A stretch of DNA of 64,000 bases from Eubacterium sp. CAG:274. Lineage in GTDB: Bacteria > Bacillota > Clostridia > Lachnospirales > CAG-274. The DNA lies in the NCBI GenBank assembly GCA_000432155.1, contig FR888497.1, positions 58,030-122,029 of the forward strand. The letters are read 5' to 3'. The translations under genes were made by a program, and so were the position numbers. This document shows, one piece after another, positions 1 through 8,301 of the stretch (the first letter of the stretch is position 1; each line of letters begins with the position of its first letter). The notes below the pieces were generated by a model. The model was given only the letters and a program-made list of their open reading frames with translations. It made no database searches and had not been told where the DNA came from.

Positions 1-631
1 AGATGAAGAAACTATGGAAATTATTGAAATGGTATTGGGTAAAATAAATAAAGATTTAGTACAGATTTTTGCAAAAAAAGGTGCAAAGGCTGTTGGTATT
101 TGTGGTAAAGATGGCGAAACTATTAAGGTTGAACCTAAGATTATCGAAAGTGCTGATATAGGTTATTTTGGTAGTATAAAAAGCATAAATACAGACTTAA
201 TTGAAGATTTAATATCACAAGATTATATTCCTATTATTGCTTCAATTGGTGTAAGTGGTGACTTTACAAGTTATAACCTTAAAGCGGATGATGTTGCTTG
301 TGCAATAGCTATTGCACTTAAAGCAGAAAAAATACTTTTCCTTTCACAGGATGAGGGTATAAAGAAAAATAATGACAAGAGTTTACATTCTATGCTTACA
401 GTAAGTGATGCTAAAAATGTTGTAAATAGTGGTAGATTAAATAGCGAAATAGCTATAAAGCTTAATTGTGCTATTCATGCTGTAGAAAATGGAGTTCCTA
501 GAGCACATATATTAGATGGTTCTGTTAAGCATAGTGTTCTTTTGGAATTATTTACTGTATATGGCGTAGGAACTGCTATTGTAAGTGATAACAAAGAATT
601 ATATAATCACGAAAAAGAATATAGAAAGTAG
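1..631 (+). CDS. argB: Acetylglutamate kinase, C-terminal part (5' end outside window)
   Basis: Phosphorylates N-acetylglutamate in arginine biosynthesis (cytoplasmic amino-acid kinase family). The reading frame is open from the first bases of the window (D-E-E-T just before the first ATG at 14), so this is the C-terminal ~209 residues of a ~290-residue protein and the ATG at 14 is internal. Family marks are GKINKDLV, the GKDG stretch, the GYFGSI region, the KADDVA segment and a C-terminal GVPRAHILDG followed by a VLLELFT-VYGVGT end, all typical of ArgB. It ends 20 bp before the flavodiiron gene with no visible terminator, so the two may be cotranscribed. No other arginine gene is in view. 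Confidence 0.93.
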   Translation, partial: DEETMEIIEMVLGKINKDLVQIFAKKGAKAVGICGKDGETIKVEPKIIESADIGYFGSIKSINTDLIEDLISQDYIPIIASIGVSGDFTSYNLKADDVACAIAIALKAEKILFLSQDEGIKKNNDKSLHSMLTVSDAKNVVNSGRLNSEIAIKLNCAIHAVENGVPRAHILDGSVKHSVLLELFTVYGVGTAIVSDNKELYNHEKEYRK

Positions 632-651
632 AATCTATAGGAGGTTTAAAT

Positions 652-1857
652 ATGTATTGTGTAAAAAAAATTCAAGATGATTTATTTTGGGTAGGCGGTA
701 GCGATAGAAGATTAGCTTTGTTTGAAAATGCTTTTCCTATACCTAGAGGAGTTAGCTATAACTCTTATCTTTTATTAGATGAAAAAACTGTTTTATTTGA
801 TACTGTTGATGGTGCTATCTTAGACAATTTCTGTGAAAATATAGCTCATGTATTAGATGGCAGAGATTTGGATTATGTATTTGTACATCATATGGAACCT
901 GACCATAGTAGTTCCCTCGAAAGAGTATTAAGAAAGTATCCAAATGCAAAAATTGTTACAAACGCAAAAACAGTTACTTATATTAAGCAGTTCTTTGATT
1001 TTGAAAATATAGATGAAAAAATTGTTGTTGTTAAAGAGGGCGAAACTCTCTCTACAGGTAAACATAACTTTGCCTTTGTTTTAGCTCCTATGGTTCATTG
1101 GCCAGAAGTAATGGTGTCATTTGATACTACAACAGGTACTCTTTTCTCAGCTGATGCTTTTGGTACATTTGGTGCTATGAATGGTAATATTTTTGCAGAT
1201 CAAGTAGATTTTGAAAAAGAATGGCTTGATGATGCAAGAAGATACTATACAAATATTGTAGGTAAATATGGTCCACAGGTTAAATCACTTTTAGAAAAAG
1301 CTGCTACATTGGATATTAAAATGATTTGTCCTTTACATGGTCCAATTTGGAGAGAAAATATTGGTTGGTATGTTGATAAATATATGAAATGGGCAACATA
1401 CACACCAGAAGATAAAGCAGTAGTTATTGCCTATGGCTCTGTATATGGAAATACAGAAAATGCAATGAATATTTTAGCTTGTAAACTTGGAGATTTAGGT
1501 GTAAGAAATATAAAGATGTATGATGTTTCTAATACACATTCTTCACAGCTTGTTTCAGAAGCTTTTAGAGCGTCAAATTTGGTATTTGCGTCAATTACTT
1601 ATAATAATGGCATTTTCACAAATATGAAAAATGTGTTAGAAGATTTGAAAAATCATAATATTCAAAACAGAACTGTTGCTTTAGTAGAAAATGGTACATG
1701 GGGACCTTTAGCAAATAAACAGATGAAAGAAATTGTTGAAGGTATGAAGAATATGACTATTCTCGATGAAACAGTTACAATAAAGTCAAGTCTTAAAGAA
1801 TCTCAAATGGATACTTTAGATTCTATGGCTAAGGCAATATATGAATCTATGAAGTAA
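652..1857 (+). CDS. Flavodiiron protein (FprA/ROO type)
   Basis: Class A flavodiiron protein of 401 residues that reduces O2 to water and/or NO to N2O, a cytoplasmic oxygen-defence enzyme of anaerobes. The N-terminal metallo-beta-lactamase-like domain carries the diiron ligands H80-x-E82-x-D84-H85, H149, D168 and H229. The C-terminal flavodoxin domain starts near residue 258 with an FMN-binding loop YGSVYGNT (261-268). Length matches the core FprA family, with no rubredoxin extension. ATG start behind AGGAGG at about 640. The electron donor, usually a rubredoxin, is not next to it; a rubrerythrin lies 20 kb away. A hairpin terminator follows. Confidence 0.95.
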   Translation: MYCVKKIQDDLFWVGGSDRRLALFENAFPIPRGVSYNSYLLLDEKTVLFDTVDGAILDNFCENIAHVLDGRDLDYVFVHHMEPDHSSSLERVLRKYPNAKIVTNAKTVTYIKQFFDFENIDEKIVVVKEGETLSTGKHNFAFVLAPMVHWPEVMVSFDTTTGTLFSADAFGTFGAMNGNIFADQVDFEKEWLDDARRYYTNIVGKYGPQVKSLLEKAATLDIKMICPLHGPIWRENIGWYVDKYMKWATYTPEDKAVVIAYGSVYGNTENAMNILACKLGDLGVRNIKMYDVSNTHSSQLVSEAFRASNLVFASITYNNGIFTNMKNVLEDLKNHNIQNRTVALVENGTWGPLANKQMKEIVEGMKNMTILDETVTIKSSLKESQMDTLDSMAKAIYESMK

Positions 1858-1875
1858 TTCTTTTTACATTTGTTT

Positions 1876-1911
1876 TACGGCTGTAGAAAATTTTCTATAG
1901 CCGTATTTTAG
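1876..1911 (+). terminator. Rho-independent terminator after the flavodiiron gene
   Basis: A 15-bp inverted repeat (1876-1890 with 1891-1905, one G-U pair) with essentially no spacer, followed by TTTTAGT. It separates the argB/flavodiiron unit from the MBOAT gene. Confidence 0.75.
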
Positions 1912-1942
1912 TATTACAGTATTTTATTTGGGAGGTGAAGAA

Positions 1943-3385
1943 ATGCTTTTTAATTCTCTCACTTTTATAATTTTTTTGGCTGTAGTTCTTGTTCTTTATT
2001 ATACTTTGCCACAAAAATTAAAGTGGATAATGCTTTTGATTGCCAGCTGTATATTTTATATGGGGTGGAGAGCGGAATTAATAATTTTAATAGTTATCTC
2101 GACTCTGTCTAACTGGTTACTGGCTAGGCTTATTTATGATAAACAGGAGAAGAAAAAAGTTTTCTTGATTATAAGTTTAATAATTAATTTTGGATTGCTT
2201 TTTGTGTTTAAGTATATGGTGTTTATTAACCATAGTTTTATGTGGCTTTACAATTATTTGGGCTGGACATACCCAATAAAAGATTTTGATATTGTTTTAC
2301 CTATGGGTATATCTTTTTATACATTTCAGGCTGCTAGTTATACTATTGATGTGTTTTATGGTAAATATAAACCAGAAAAAAATTATTTTAAATTAGCTTT
2401 ATTTATAATGTTTTTTCCACAGTTGGTTGCTGGACCTATTGAAAGAGCAGACAGATTGCTTGGCCAGTTATTTACGAAACATAAGCTTGAATTAGCCAAT
2501 ATATCTCAAGGCTCTAAATTAATGTTAATGGGCTATTTTAAAAAGATTGTAATTGCTGATAGAGTATCTGTTCTTGTAGATGCAATATACAATTCGCCAC
2601 AAGAATACAAGGGACTGCCTCTTGTTGTTGCTACATTGTTTTTTACTGTTCAAATATATTGTGATTTTAGTGGATATACAGATATAGCCAGAGGTGTTGC
2701 AAAATTAATGGGTATAGATTTGATGATTAATTTTGATAGACCTTATTTTTCAAAGAATATAAAAGAGTTTTGGAGAAGGTGGCATATTTCGCTTTCATCT
2801 TGGCTAAGAGATTATATCTACATTCCGTTAGGTGGTAGTAGATGTTCATTGATAAAAAAGTATAGAAATATTATTATAACATTTTTGGCTAGTGGTTTAT
2901 GGCATGGAGCTAATTGGACTTTTGTTCTTTGGGGTGGCTTACATGGACTGTATCAGGTTATAGGCGATTTAAAGAATAAAATTATTCCAATAAAAAGAGA
3001 TTTCTTTGTGTTAAATATATTCAGGGTTATAATTTGTTTTGTTTTAGTTGCTTTTGCTTGGATTTTCTTTAGAGCCAATACAATATCAGATGCGGTTTAT
3101 ATTATTAAAAATATATTTGCTGGTTGGGAAAATGTAAGCGATTTACAGTATTTATATGTAACTTTTAATAATATGGGATTAAAATTATTTGAAATAGTTA
3201 TTTTAAGTATAGCAATATTGTTCTTGATATTTACTGAAGTTATTAGCTTTAAGTATGATATTCATAAGTTATTAAATAAAGGACCTTTTATTTTTAGATT
3301 TGTGTATTATTATATATTAGCTTGTTTTATTTTAATGATGGGGGTGTTTGCAGGTGGCGGACAATTTATTTACTTCCAATTTTAA
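1943..3385 (+). CDS. MBOAT-family O-acyltransferase (AlgI/DltB-like)
   Basis: Polytopic membrane O-acyltransferase of about 480 residues. AlgI/PatA/DltB relatives move acyl groups across the membrane for transfer to an extracytoplasmic polysaccharide. Many hydrophobic segments are visible, with the MBOAT core FWRRWHISLSSWLRDY and the catalytic-histidine motif GLWHGANWTF. I chose the ATG at 1943 because GGAGGTG (1931-1937) lies just upstream; the earlier TTG at 1928 precedes that site. The next gene overlaps its end and encodes an SGNH/DltD-AlgJ-like protein, the usual partner. The glycan acylated cannot be told from the sequence because no polysaccharide cluster is nearby. Confidence 0.9.
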   Translation: MLFNSLTFIIFLAVVLVLYYTLPQKLKWIMLLIASCIFYMGWRAELIILIVISTLSNWLLARLIYDKQEKKKVFLIISLIINFGLLFVFKYMVFINHSFMWLYNYLGWTYPIKDFDIVLPMGISFYTFQAASYTIDVFYGKYKPEKNYFKLALFIMFFPQLVAGPIERADRLLGQLFTKHKLELANISQGSKLMLMGYFKKIVIADRVSVLVDAIYNSPQEYKGLPLVVATLFFTVQIYCDFSGYTDIARGVAKLMGIDLMINFDRPYFSKNIKEFWRRWHISLSSWLRDYIYIPLGGSRCSLIKKYRNIIITFLASGLWHGANWTFVLWGGLHGLYQVIGDLKNKIIPIKRDFFVLNIFRVIICFVLVAFAWIFFRANTISDAVYIIKNIFAGWENVSDLQYLYVTFNNMGLKLFEIVILSIAILFLIFTEVISFKYDIHKLLNKGPFIFRFVYYYILACFILMMGVFAGGGQFIYFQF

Positions 3386-4394
3386 GAAAAATCTGATTTA
3401 TGTATTAAAAGGAATTTTATTTTTATTTGCCTTAATTCCTATGATATTTGTTGTAGGTAACAAATATTCAGCAGCATCTACGGAAAATCAAATAAATAAT
3501 TACAATGAGAGTCGATGGAATGAGTTTTATGAATTGCCAAAAAATAGTTTAGATATGGTTTTCTTGGGTTCATCACATTCTTATTGCACATTTGACCCTG
3601 AAAATTTTGATTCTGTTCTTGGTACAAGCAGTTATCAGTTGGGTATGCCATTACAGCATATGGACTCAACTTATTTCACATTGCTTGAAGTTTTAAATTA
3701 TCAGAAGCCTAAAAAAGTAATTGTAGAAGTATACTGGGATATGCTTGACGATGAATTTGAATTAACACAGGCAGGATATTTATTTCAAGTATTGAGAAAT
3801 ACAGAGTTGGAAAAACAATATATAAAAGAGGTTTTTCCTTTAAGTCAAAAATTAATGTATGATACAGATATATTTAGGTATCAGGCAGATTATTTTGCCT
3901 ATAGAAACTCAAAGTTTAAGAAAAGTCTTGAGTCTAAATACGGTGTATATACACCAGCTACTGAAAAACAGGAGGGTGTAGAAAAGTATAGAAGTAAAGG
4001 GTATACTTATTGTAATTACAATATGCTTCCAGATGAAATGGATAAAACTAACCAGTTTAAAGGGTTGGACGGAAAAGATTGGAACATTAATGAAATTCAG
4101 AAAAAGTATCTACAAAAATTAATAGATACTTGTAAAGATAGAGGAATAGAAGTTATAATGACTACAGCACCAATAGCTCCTGTTTCTTATGATTATATAT
4201 CAAATTATGATTGTATTCATGATGTATTCCAAAAAATAGCTGATGAAAATAATTTAAAATATTTGGATTTTAATTTAGTAAATGCTAGTGAACATATCCT
4301 TACAAATGATAATTTCAGAGATGATGCACACTTAAATGATAGTGGCGTAAAAATAGTTGATAAATATATGATAGACCATGGTTATTTGAACTAA
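3354..4394 (+). CDS. SGNH-hydrolase-like protein, partner of the MBOAT acyltransferase
   Basis: About 346 residues with an N-terminal membrane anchor (hydrophobic run near residues 15-35) and an extracytoplasmic SGNH-like domain. Block I is FLGSSHSY (nucleophile Ser in GSSHS) and the catalytic Asp/His block is DDAHLNDSG near the C terminus, as in AlgJ/AlgX/DltD-like proteins. In known pairs the MBOAT exports the acyl group and the SGNH partner transfers it. It overlaps the MBOAT gene by about 32 bp, indicating translational coupling. GTG at 3354 is preferred because GGGGGTG lies about 7 bases upstream; TTG at 3348 is the alternative. Confidence 0.8.
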   Translation: MADNLFTSNFKKNLIYVLKGILFLFALIPMIFVVGNKYSAASTENQINNYNESRWNEFYELPKNSLDMVFLGSSHSYCTFDPENFDSVLGTSSYQLGMPLQHMDSTYFTLLEVLNYQKPKKVIVEVYWDMLDDEFELTQAGYLFQVLRNTELEKQYIKEVFPLSQKLMYDTDIFRYQADYFAYRNSKFKKSLESKYGVYTPATEKQEGVEKYRSKGYTYCNYNMLPDEMDKTNQFKGLDGKDWNINEIQKKYLQKLIDTCKDRGIEVIMTTAPIAPVSYDYISNYDCIHDVFQKIADENNLKYLDFNLVNASEHILTNDNFRDDAHLNDSGVKIVDKYMIDHGYLN

Positions 4395-4414
4395 TTTTAT
4401 AATTGAAATGTGAA

Positions 4415-4443
4415 AAAATACGGCTTTTTTGTCGTATTTTTTT
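4415..4443 (+). terminator. Terminator after the MBOAT/SGNH pair
   Basis: An AATACGGC / GTCGTATT stem around a T6 loop, followed by a T-rich tract. Confidence 0.7.
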
Positions 4444-4462
4444 ATTGCAATAAATTAGGATA

Positions 4463-4494
4463 TGACAAAATTTTCTTAGTGACAAATGTATAAT
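4463..4494 (+). promoter_or_regulatory. spoIIG promoter with two Spo0A-box-like repeats
   Basis: TGACAAA occurs twice on the plus strand (4463-4469 and 4480-4486), 17 bp apart; each matches the 0A box TGNCGAA at 6 of 7 positions. A TATAAT -10 lies at 4489-4494. The -35-like ATGACA (4462-4467) is 21 bp from the -10, abnormally long, as in the Bacillus subtilis spoIIG promoter, which is known for a ~22-bp spacer and tandem 0A boxes. Spo0A control is inferred from this resemblance. Confidence 0.6.
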
Positions 4495-4565
4495 AACCAT
4501 TGTTAAAACACTTTTACATATTGCAAATCTGTAAACAGAATGTATGTATTTATCGAGGTGATACT

Positions 4566-5396
4566 ATGGAAACTGTTCTGTACGGAGATTTATTTATTGC
4601 TGGAAATAGCCTTGTAAACATAACAATTTTTATTTTTGTAGGTAAATTTTTAAGAAAGCATATTAATTTGTGTAAGTATTCTATTGTAAGCATTGGAATG
4701 TCTATGCTGTATTTACTTGCGGTATATAAAAACTTTGTATTATCCAGTATTGTATCGCAGTTGTTGATTATTATTGCTGGAATACTTCTGTTTAAACCTA
4801 AAAGTATATGGGAAACGGTTATTCTATATTTGATAATAGGACTTTTTAGTTTTTTATCCGTTACGATTATAAATGTACTTATATATTATACGGGAATAAA
4901 AAATGGAAAAATTGTTATCCCAATTGGAATTTTAGTATCAAACGCAATAATAAATTTTTCAGCAAAAAATTTATATAAAACAAAAAACTATTATGATGTA
5001 GAAATTCTAAATAATAACAAATCAATTTTAATAAGGGCGTTTATGGATACAGGTCATAGTTTAATTGACCCCATAAGTAAAAAGCCGGTGTTAATTGTAG
5101 AATATAGAGCTTTTAATGAGATGATTCCGCTACAGTTCAGAAAAATATTTGAGAAAGAAAATATATACTCTACAATTAATGAAATATCTGAAAACAGTTA
5201 TGTAAATAAATTAAGGATAATTCCGTACAGTAGTTTAGGGAATGAAAAGGGAATTTTAATTGGCTTTGAAGTAGATAAAATGATTGTTAATGGTAAAAGT
5301 GTGAAGAAACCTATCGTCGGCATTTATAAGTCTGTCCTGTGTAAAAATGGACTGTACAATGCTTTAATTAGTCCAAAACATTTAGGGAGGCAATAA
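4566..5396 (+). CDS. spoIIGA: Sigma-E processing peptidase SpoIIGA
   Basis: Membrane-embedded aspartic protease (276 residues) that cleaves pro-sigma-E in the mother cell after the SpoIIR signal crosses the septum. The N-terminal half holds about five hydrophobic segments and the C-terminal domain carries the catalytic MDTG motif (Asp161) followed by HSLIDP and SKKPV, as in the family. The start is the ATG at 4566, supported by GAGGTGAT just upstream; an upstream in-frame extension to 4500 has no ribosome binding site. sigE follows after 2 bp, the conserved spoIIG arrangement. Confidence 0.95.
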   Translation: METVLYGDLFIAGNSLVNITIFIFVGKFLRKHINLCKYSIVSIGMSMLYLLAVYKNFVLSSIVSQLLIIIAGILLFKPKSIWETVILYLIIGLFSFLSVTIINVLIYYTGIKNGKIVIPIGILVSNAIINFSAKNLYKTKNYYDVEILNNNKSILIRAFMDTGHSLIDPISKKPVLIVEYRAFNEMIPLQFRKIFEKENIYSTINEISENSYVNKLRIIPYSSLGNEKGILIGFEVDKMIVNGKSVKKPIVGIYKSVLCKNGLYNALISPKHLGRQ

Positions 5397-5398
5397 AA

Positions 5399-6091
5399 GT
5401 GAATATTAAAAGTATTATAGAAAATATTTTTAAAAATGATGCTGTATACTATATTGGAGGAAGCGATTCTTTGCCACCTCCACTTAGTGTAGAAGAAGAA
5501 AATGAAAATTTGAAATTGATGATGGAAGATAATCAAGATGCAAAAAATTGTCTTATAGAACATAATTTAAGATTGGTAGTTTATATTGCTAGGAAATTTG
5601 ATAATACAGGCATAAATGTAGAAGATTTAATTTCAATAGGGACTATTGGATTAATAAAAGCTATTAATACATTTAAAATGGATAAAAATATAAAATTGGC
5701 TACATATGCTTCAAGATGTATTGAAAATGAAATTTTAATGTATCTTAGAAGAACAACTAAAACAAAAACAGAAGTTTCCATTGATGAACCTCTTAATGTA
5801 GATTGGGAGGGAAATGAACTCTTGCTTTCTGATATTCTTGGAACAGATGTAGATGTGATTTATAGGGATATTGAAGATGAAGTTGATAGACAACTGTTAA
5901 ATACTGCTATAAGTAAGCTAAATCGTAGAGAAAGGGATATTATAGAGCTAAGATTTGGTTTAAAAAATAATGGCATAGAAAAAACACAAAAAGAAGTAGC
6001 TGATATGATGGGAATAAGCCAGTCTTATATATCTCGTTTGGAAAAAAAGATAATATCCAGATTAAGAAAGGAAATAATGAAATTTGTATAA
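5399..6091 (+). CDS. sigE: Pro-sigma-E, mother-cell sporulation sigma factor
   Basis: RNA polymerase sigma factor (230 residues) that starts the mother-cell programme. The processing region YYIGGSDSLPPPLS, region 2 (NLRLVVYIARKF, GTIGLIKA, TYASRCIENEILMYLRR) and the region 4 helix-turn-helix ending in GISQSYISRLEK are unmistakable. It starts with GTG at 5399, 8 bases after GGGAGG. The pro-sequence is only about 17 residues before the Tyr-Tyr processing site, against 27 in B. subtilis. It is translated right after spoIIGA, its own processing protease. Confidence 0.96.
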   Translation: MNIKSIIENIFKNDAVYYIGGSDSLPPPLSVEEENENLKLMMEDNQDAKNCLIEHNLRLVVYIARKFDNTGINVEDLISIGTIGLIKAINTFKMDKNIKLATYASRCIENEILMYLRRTTKTKTEVSIDEPLNVDWEGNELLLSDILGTDVDVIYRDIEDEVDRQLLNTAISKLNRRERDIIELRFGLKNNGIEKTQKEVADMMGISQSYISRLEKKIISRLRKEIMKFV

Positions 6092-6201
6092 AGTACCAAA
6101 TGTAAAAATGGATAAAGTGAACAGAAAATACATTAATTATTATATGTAAATAGTGAAAATGTTGGAAAATTATATGTAAGGCAAATTTTATTTAAAATCA
6201 C

Positions 6202-6230
6202 TTGAAATAATAGATAAATTATGATATTAT
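6202..6230 (+). promoter_or_regulatory. Sigma-A promoter for gatCAB
   Basis: TTGAAA (6202-6207), a 17-bp spacer and TATTAT (6225-6230), placed directly before the T-box leader. The stretch 6092-6200 between sigE and this promoter is AT-rich and I see nothing else in it. Confidence 0.65.
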
Positions 6231-6236
6231 ACAAGT

Positions 6237-6488
6237 CATAAAGGCTACGATGGAGAAGAGTAATTTTGATAATACTGACAGGGAATTAAAGTCATAGACT
6301 GAAAGCTTTAATCTGATATTGCATTATGAATAACACTCCTGAGCCTATTTTGCAAAAGGCTTTTTGCCCGGTAGTGAAGTACGTTTTGCACGCGTTATAG
6401 TGCCAAAGTCGGGCATTAGTGTCAATTTAGGTGGTACCGCGGAGAAATTTCGTCCTAAAGCTGTTTTTTGCTTTAGGACTTTTTTTGT
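6237..6488 (+). promoter_or_regulatory. T-box riboswitch, predicted to sense tRNA-Asn, upstream of gatCAB
   Basis: All T-box parts are visible: a stem I base pairing GGCT near 6243 with AGCC near 6342, the loop-E motif AGTA in the 5' arm, and GAA-T-AAC-A on the 3' arm (6328-6335). This places the specifier codon AAC (Asn) at 6332-6334. The T-box element GTGGTACCGCGG lies at 6431-6442. A terminator hairpin (6452-6480, stem GTCCTAAAG/CTTTAGGAC, then T7) is the alternative to the antiterminator. Uncharged tRNA-Asn should therefore raise gatCAB expression. The Asn reading follows from the GAA-N-specifier-A geometry and is an inference. Confidence 0.9.
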
Positions 6489-6537
6489 GTGCGTGGCTAC
6501 TGTTTTAAATCCAAAATTTCAGGGAGGATTTTTTGTT

Positions 6538-6825
6538 ATGGTTATTGATGATAAGCTTATTCAATACTTAGAAGATTTATCAAGACTTCATCTTACAGAA
6601 GAAGAAAAGGAAAAATCAAAGGAAGAACTTGGTAAAATTTTAAATTATGTGGATATGTTAAATGAACTTGATACTACAGGTGTAGAAGAAATGTCACATC
6701 CATTTAGTTTTACAAATAATTTCAGAGAAGACGAGGCAGTTAATACAGAAAATAGAGAGGCATTACTTGCAAATGCACCTGAACAGAAAGATGGCTGCTT
6801 TAAAGTTCCTCAGACTGTTGAATAA
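6538..6825 (+). CDS. gatC: Asp-tRNA(Asn)/Glu-tRNA(Gln) amidotransferase subunit C
   Basis: Small subunit (95 residues) that holds GatA and GatB together in the GatCAB transamidosome, which converts Asp-tRNA(Asn) and Glu-tRNA(Gln) to the amidated forms. Typical features are LEDLSRLHLTEEE, KILNYVDMLNELDT and VPQTVE at the C terminus. The start is the ATG at 6538 behind AGGGAGG; upstream in-frame sequence belongs to the T-box leader and terminator. It is the first gene of gatCAB, 12 bp before gatA. Confidence 0.95.
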   Translation: MVIDDKLIQYLEDLSRLHLTEEEKEKSKEELGKILNYVDMLNELDTTGVEEMSHPFSFTNNFREDEAVNTENREALLANAPEQKDGCFKVPQTVE

Positions 6826-6837
6826 GGAGGATAAATC

Positions 6838-8301
6838 GTGGATTTTAATAATATGACAGCTCTTGAAATAGGGCAGATGATAAAAGATAAAAAGACAAGT
6901 GCTGAAGAAGTTACTAAGTCTATGCTTGATACAATAAAGGCTAAAGAAAGGGATATTAATGCCTTTACTAATGTTTTTGAAGAATCAGCAATGAAGAATG
7001 CAGCTGAAGTTCAGGCTAAAATTGAATCAGGAGAACTTACTTCTCCTCTTGCCGGTGTACCTATGGGTATTAAGGACAATATTTGTACAAAAGGTTTAAC
7101 TACAAGCTGTGGTTCTAAAATGCTTGAAAATTTTGTGCCACCTTATAATGCAACTGTTGTAGAAAAATTACAGGATGCAGGTGCAGTTGTTCTTGGTAAG
7201 TTAAATATGGATGAATTTGCTATGGGTGGTTCTACTGAAACTTCTCATTTTGGACCAACAAGAAACCCTTGGGACTTAGAAAGAGTACCAGGCGGTTCTT
7301 CAGGTGGTTCAGCAGCAGCTGTTGCAGCAGATGAAGCAGTTTATACTCTTGGTTCTGATACAGGTGGTTCTATTAGACAGCCTTGTTCCTTCTGTGGTGT
7401 GTCTGGTATTAAGCCAACATATGGGGCTGTTTCTCGTTATGGTCTTGTTGCATTTGCCTCATCTCTTGACCAGATTGGACCTATCGGTAGAGATATAAAG
7501 GACTGTGCTAAAGTTTTAGAAACTATTTCAGGACATGACGCAAAGGACTCTACTTCTATTAAAGGTAAAGTATTAGACTTTTCAAAGTGTTTTGATGGCG
7601 ATATTTCAGGAATGAAGATTGGTATACCTAAAAATTATTTTGGTGATGGTCTTGATGAAGATGTTAAAATTCCTGTTTTAGAGGCTGCTAAAACTCTCGA
7701 AAAACTTGGAGCAACTTTAGAAGAATTTGAAATGCCAGTTGTAGACTATGCTATTCCAACTTACTATGTTGTTGCTTGTGCAGAAGCTAGTTCAAACCTT
7801 TCAAGATATGATGGTATCAAGTATGGTTATAGAAGTCCTAATGGTGACAACCTTCTTGATGTTTTCTATAACTCAAGAAGTGAAGGCTTTGGTATGGAAG
7901 TAAAGCGTAGAATTATGCTTGGTTCTTTCGTACTTAGTTCTGGTTACTATGATGCTTACTATAAGAAGGGCTTACAGGTAAGAAGACTTATAAAGAATAG
8001 TTTTGCTGATGCTTTTGAAAAGTATGATATGATTCTTTCTCCGGTTGCACCTACAGTAGCTTATAAAATTGGAGAAAATAGTTCTGACCCTCTTAAAATG
8101 TATTTAGGTGATATTTATACTGTTTCTGTAAACCTTGCAGGTCTTCCAGGTGTTACAGTTCCTTGTGGTTTTGGTGCAAATGGTATGCCAGTTGGTATGC
8201 AGTTAATTGGCGATACATTTACAGAAGATAAGCTTGTTAAGGTTGCATATGCTTTCCAAAAAGAAACAGATTTTCACACTAAAAAAGGAGGTAGAGCATA
8301 A
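6838..8301 (+). CDS. gatA: Glutamyl/aspartyl-tRNA amidotransferase subunit A
   Basis: Amidase-signature glutaminase subunit (487 residues) that supplies ammonia for tRNA-bound amidation. The catalytic triad is in place: Lys79 (GIKDN), Ser154 in PGGSSGGS and the nucleophile Ser178 in DTGGSIR, the same numbering as well-studied GatA proteins. GTG start behind GGAGGA. The stop codon overlaps the gatB ATG by one base (TAATG), showing tight coupling. Confidence 0.97.
   Translation: MDFNNMTALEIGQMIKDKKTSAEEVTKSMLDTIKAKERDINAFTNVFEESAMKNAAEVQAKIESGELTSPLAGVPMGIKDNICTKGLTTSCGSKMLENFVPPYNATVVEKLQDAGAVVLGKLNMDEFAMGGSTETSHFGPTRNPWDLERVPGGSSGGSAAAVAADEAVYTLGSDTGGSIRQPCSFCGVSGIKPTYGAVSRYGLVAFASSLDQIGPIGRDIKDCAKVLETISGHDAKDSTSIKGKVLDFSKCFDGDISGMKIGIPKNYFGDGLDEDVKIPVLEAAKTLEKLGATLEEFEMPVVDYAIPTYYVVACAEASSNLSRYDGIKYGYRSPNGDNLLDVFYNSRSEGFGMEVKRRIMLGSFVLSSGYYDAYYKKGLQVRRLIKNSFADAFEKYDMILSPVAPTVAYKIGENSSDPLKMYLGDIYTVSVNLAGLPGVTVPCGFGANGMPVGMQLIGDTFTEDKLVKVAYAFQKETDFHTKKGGRA

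Noticed and set aside
4428..4438. TTGTCGTA, close to the 0A box TTGTCGAA
   Set aside because: It lies in the stem of the terminator of the preceding gene and has one mismatch; the TGACAAA repeats nearer the -10 are better candidates.
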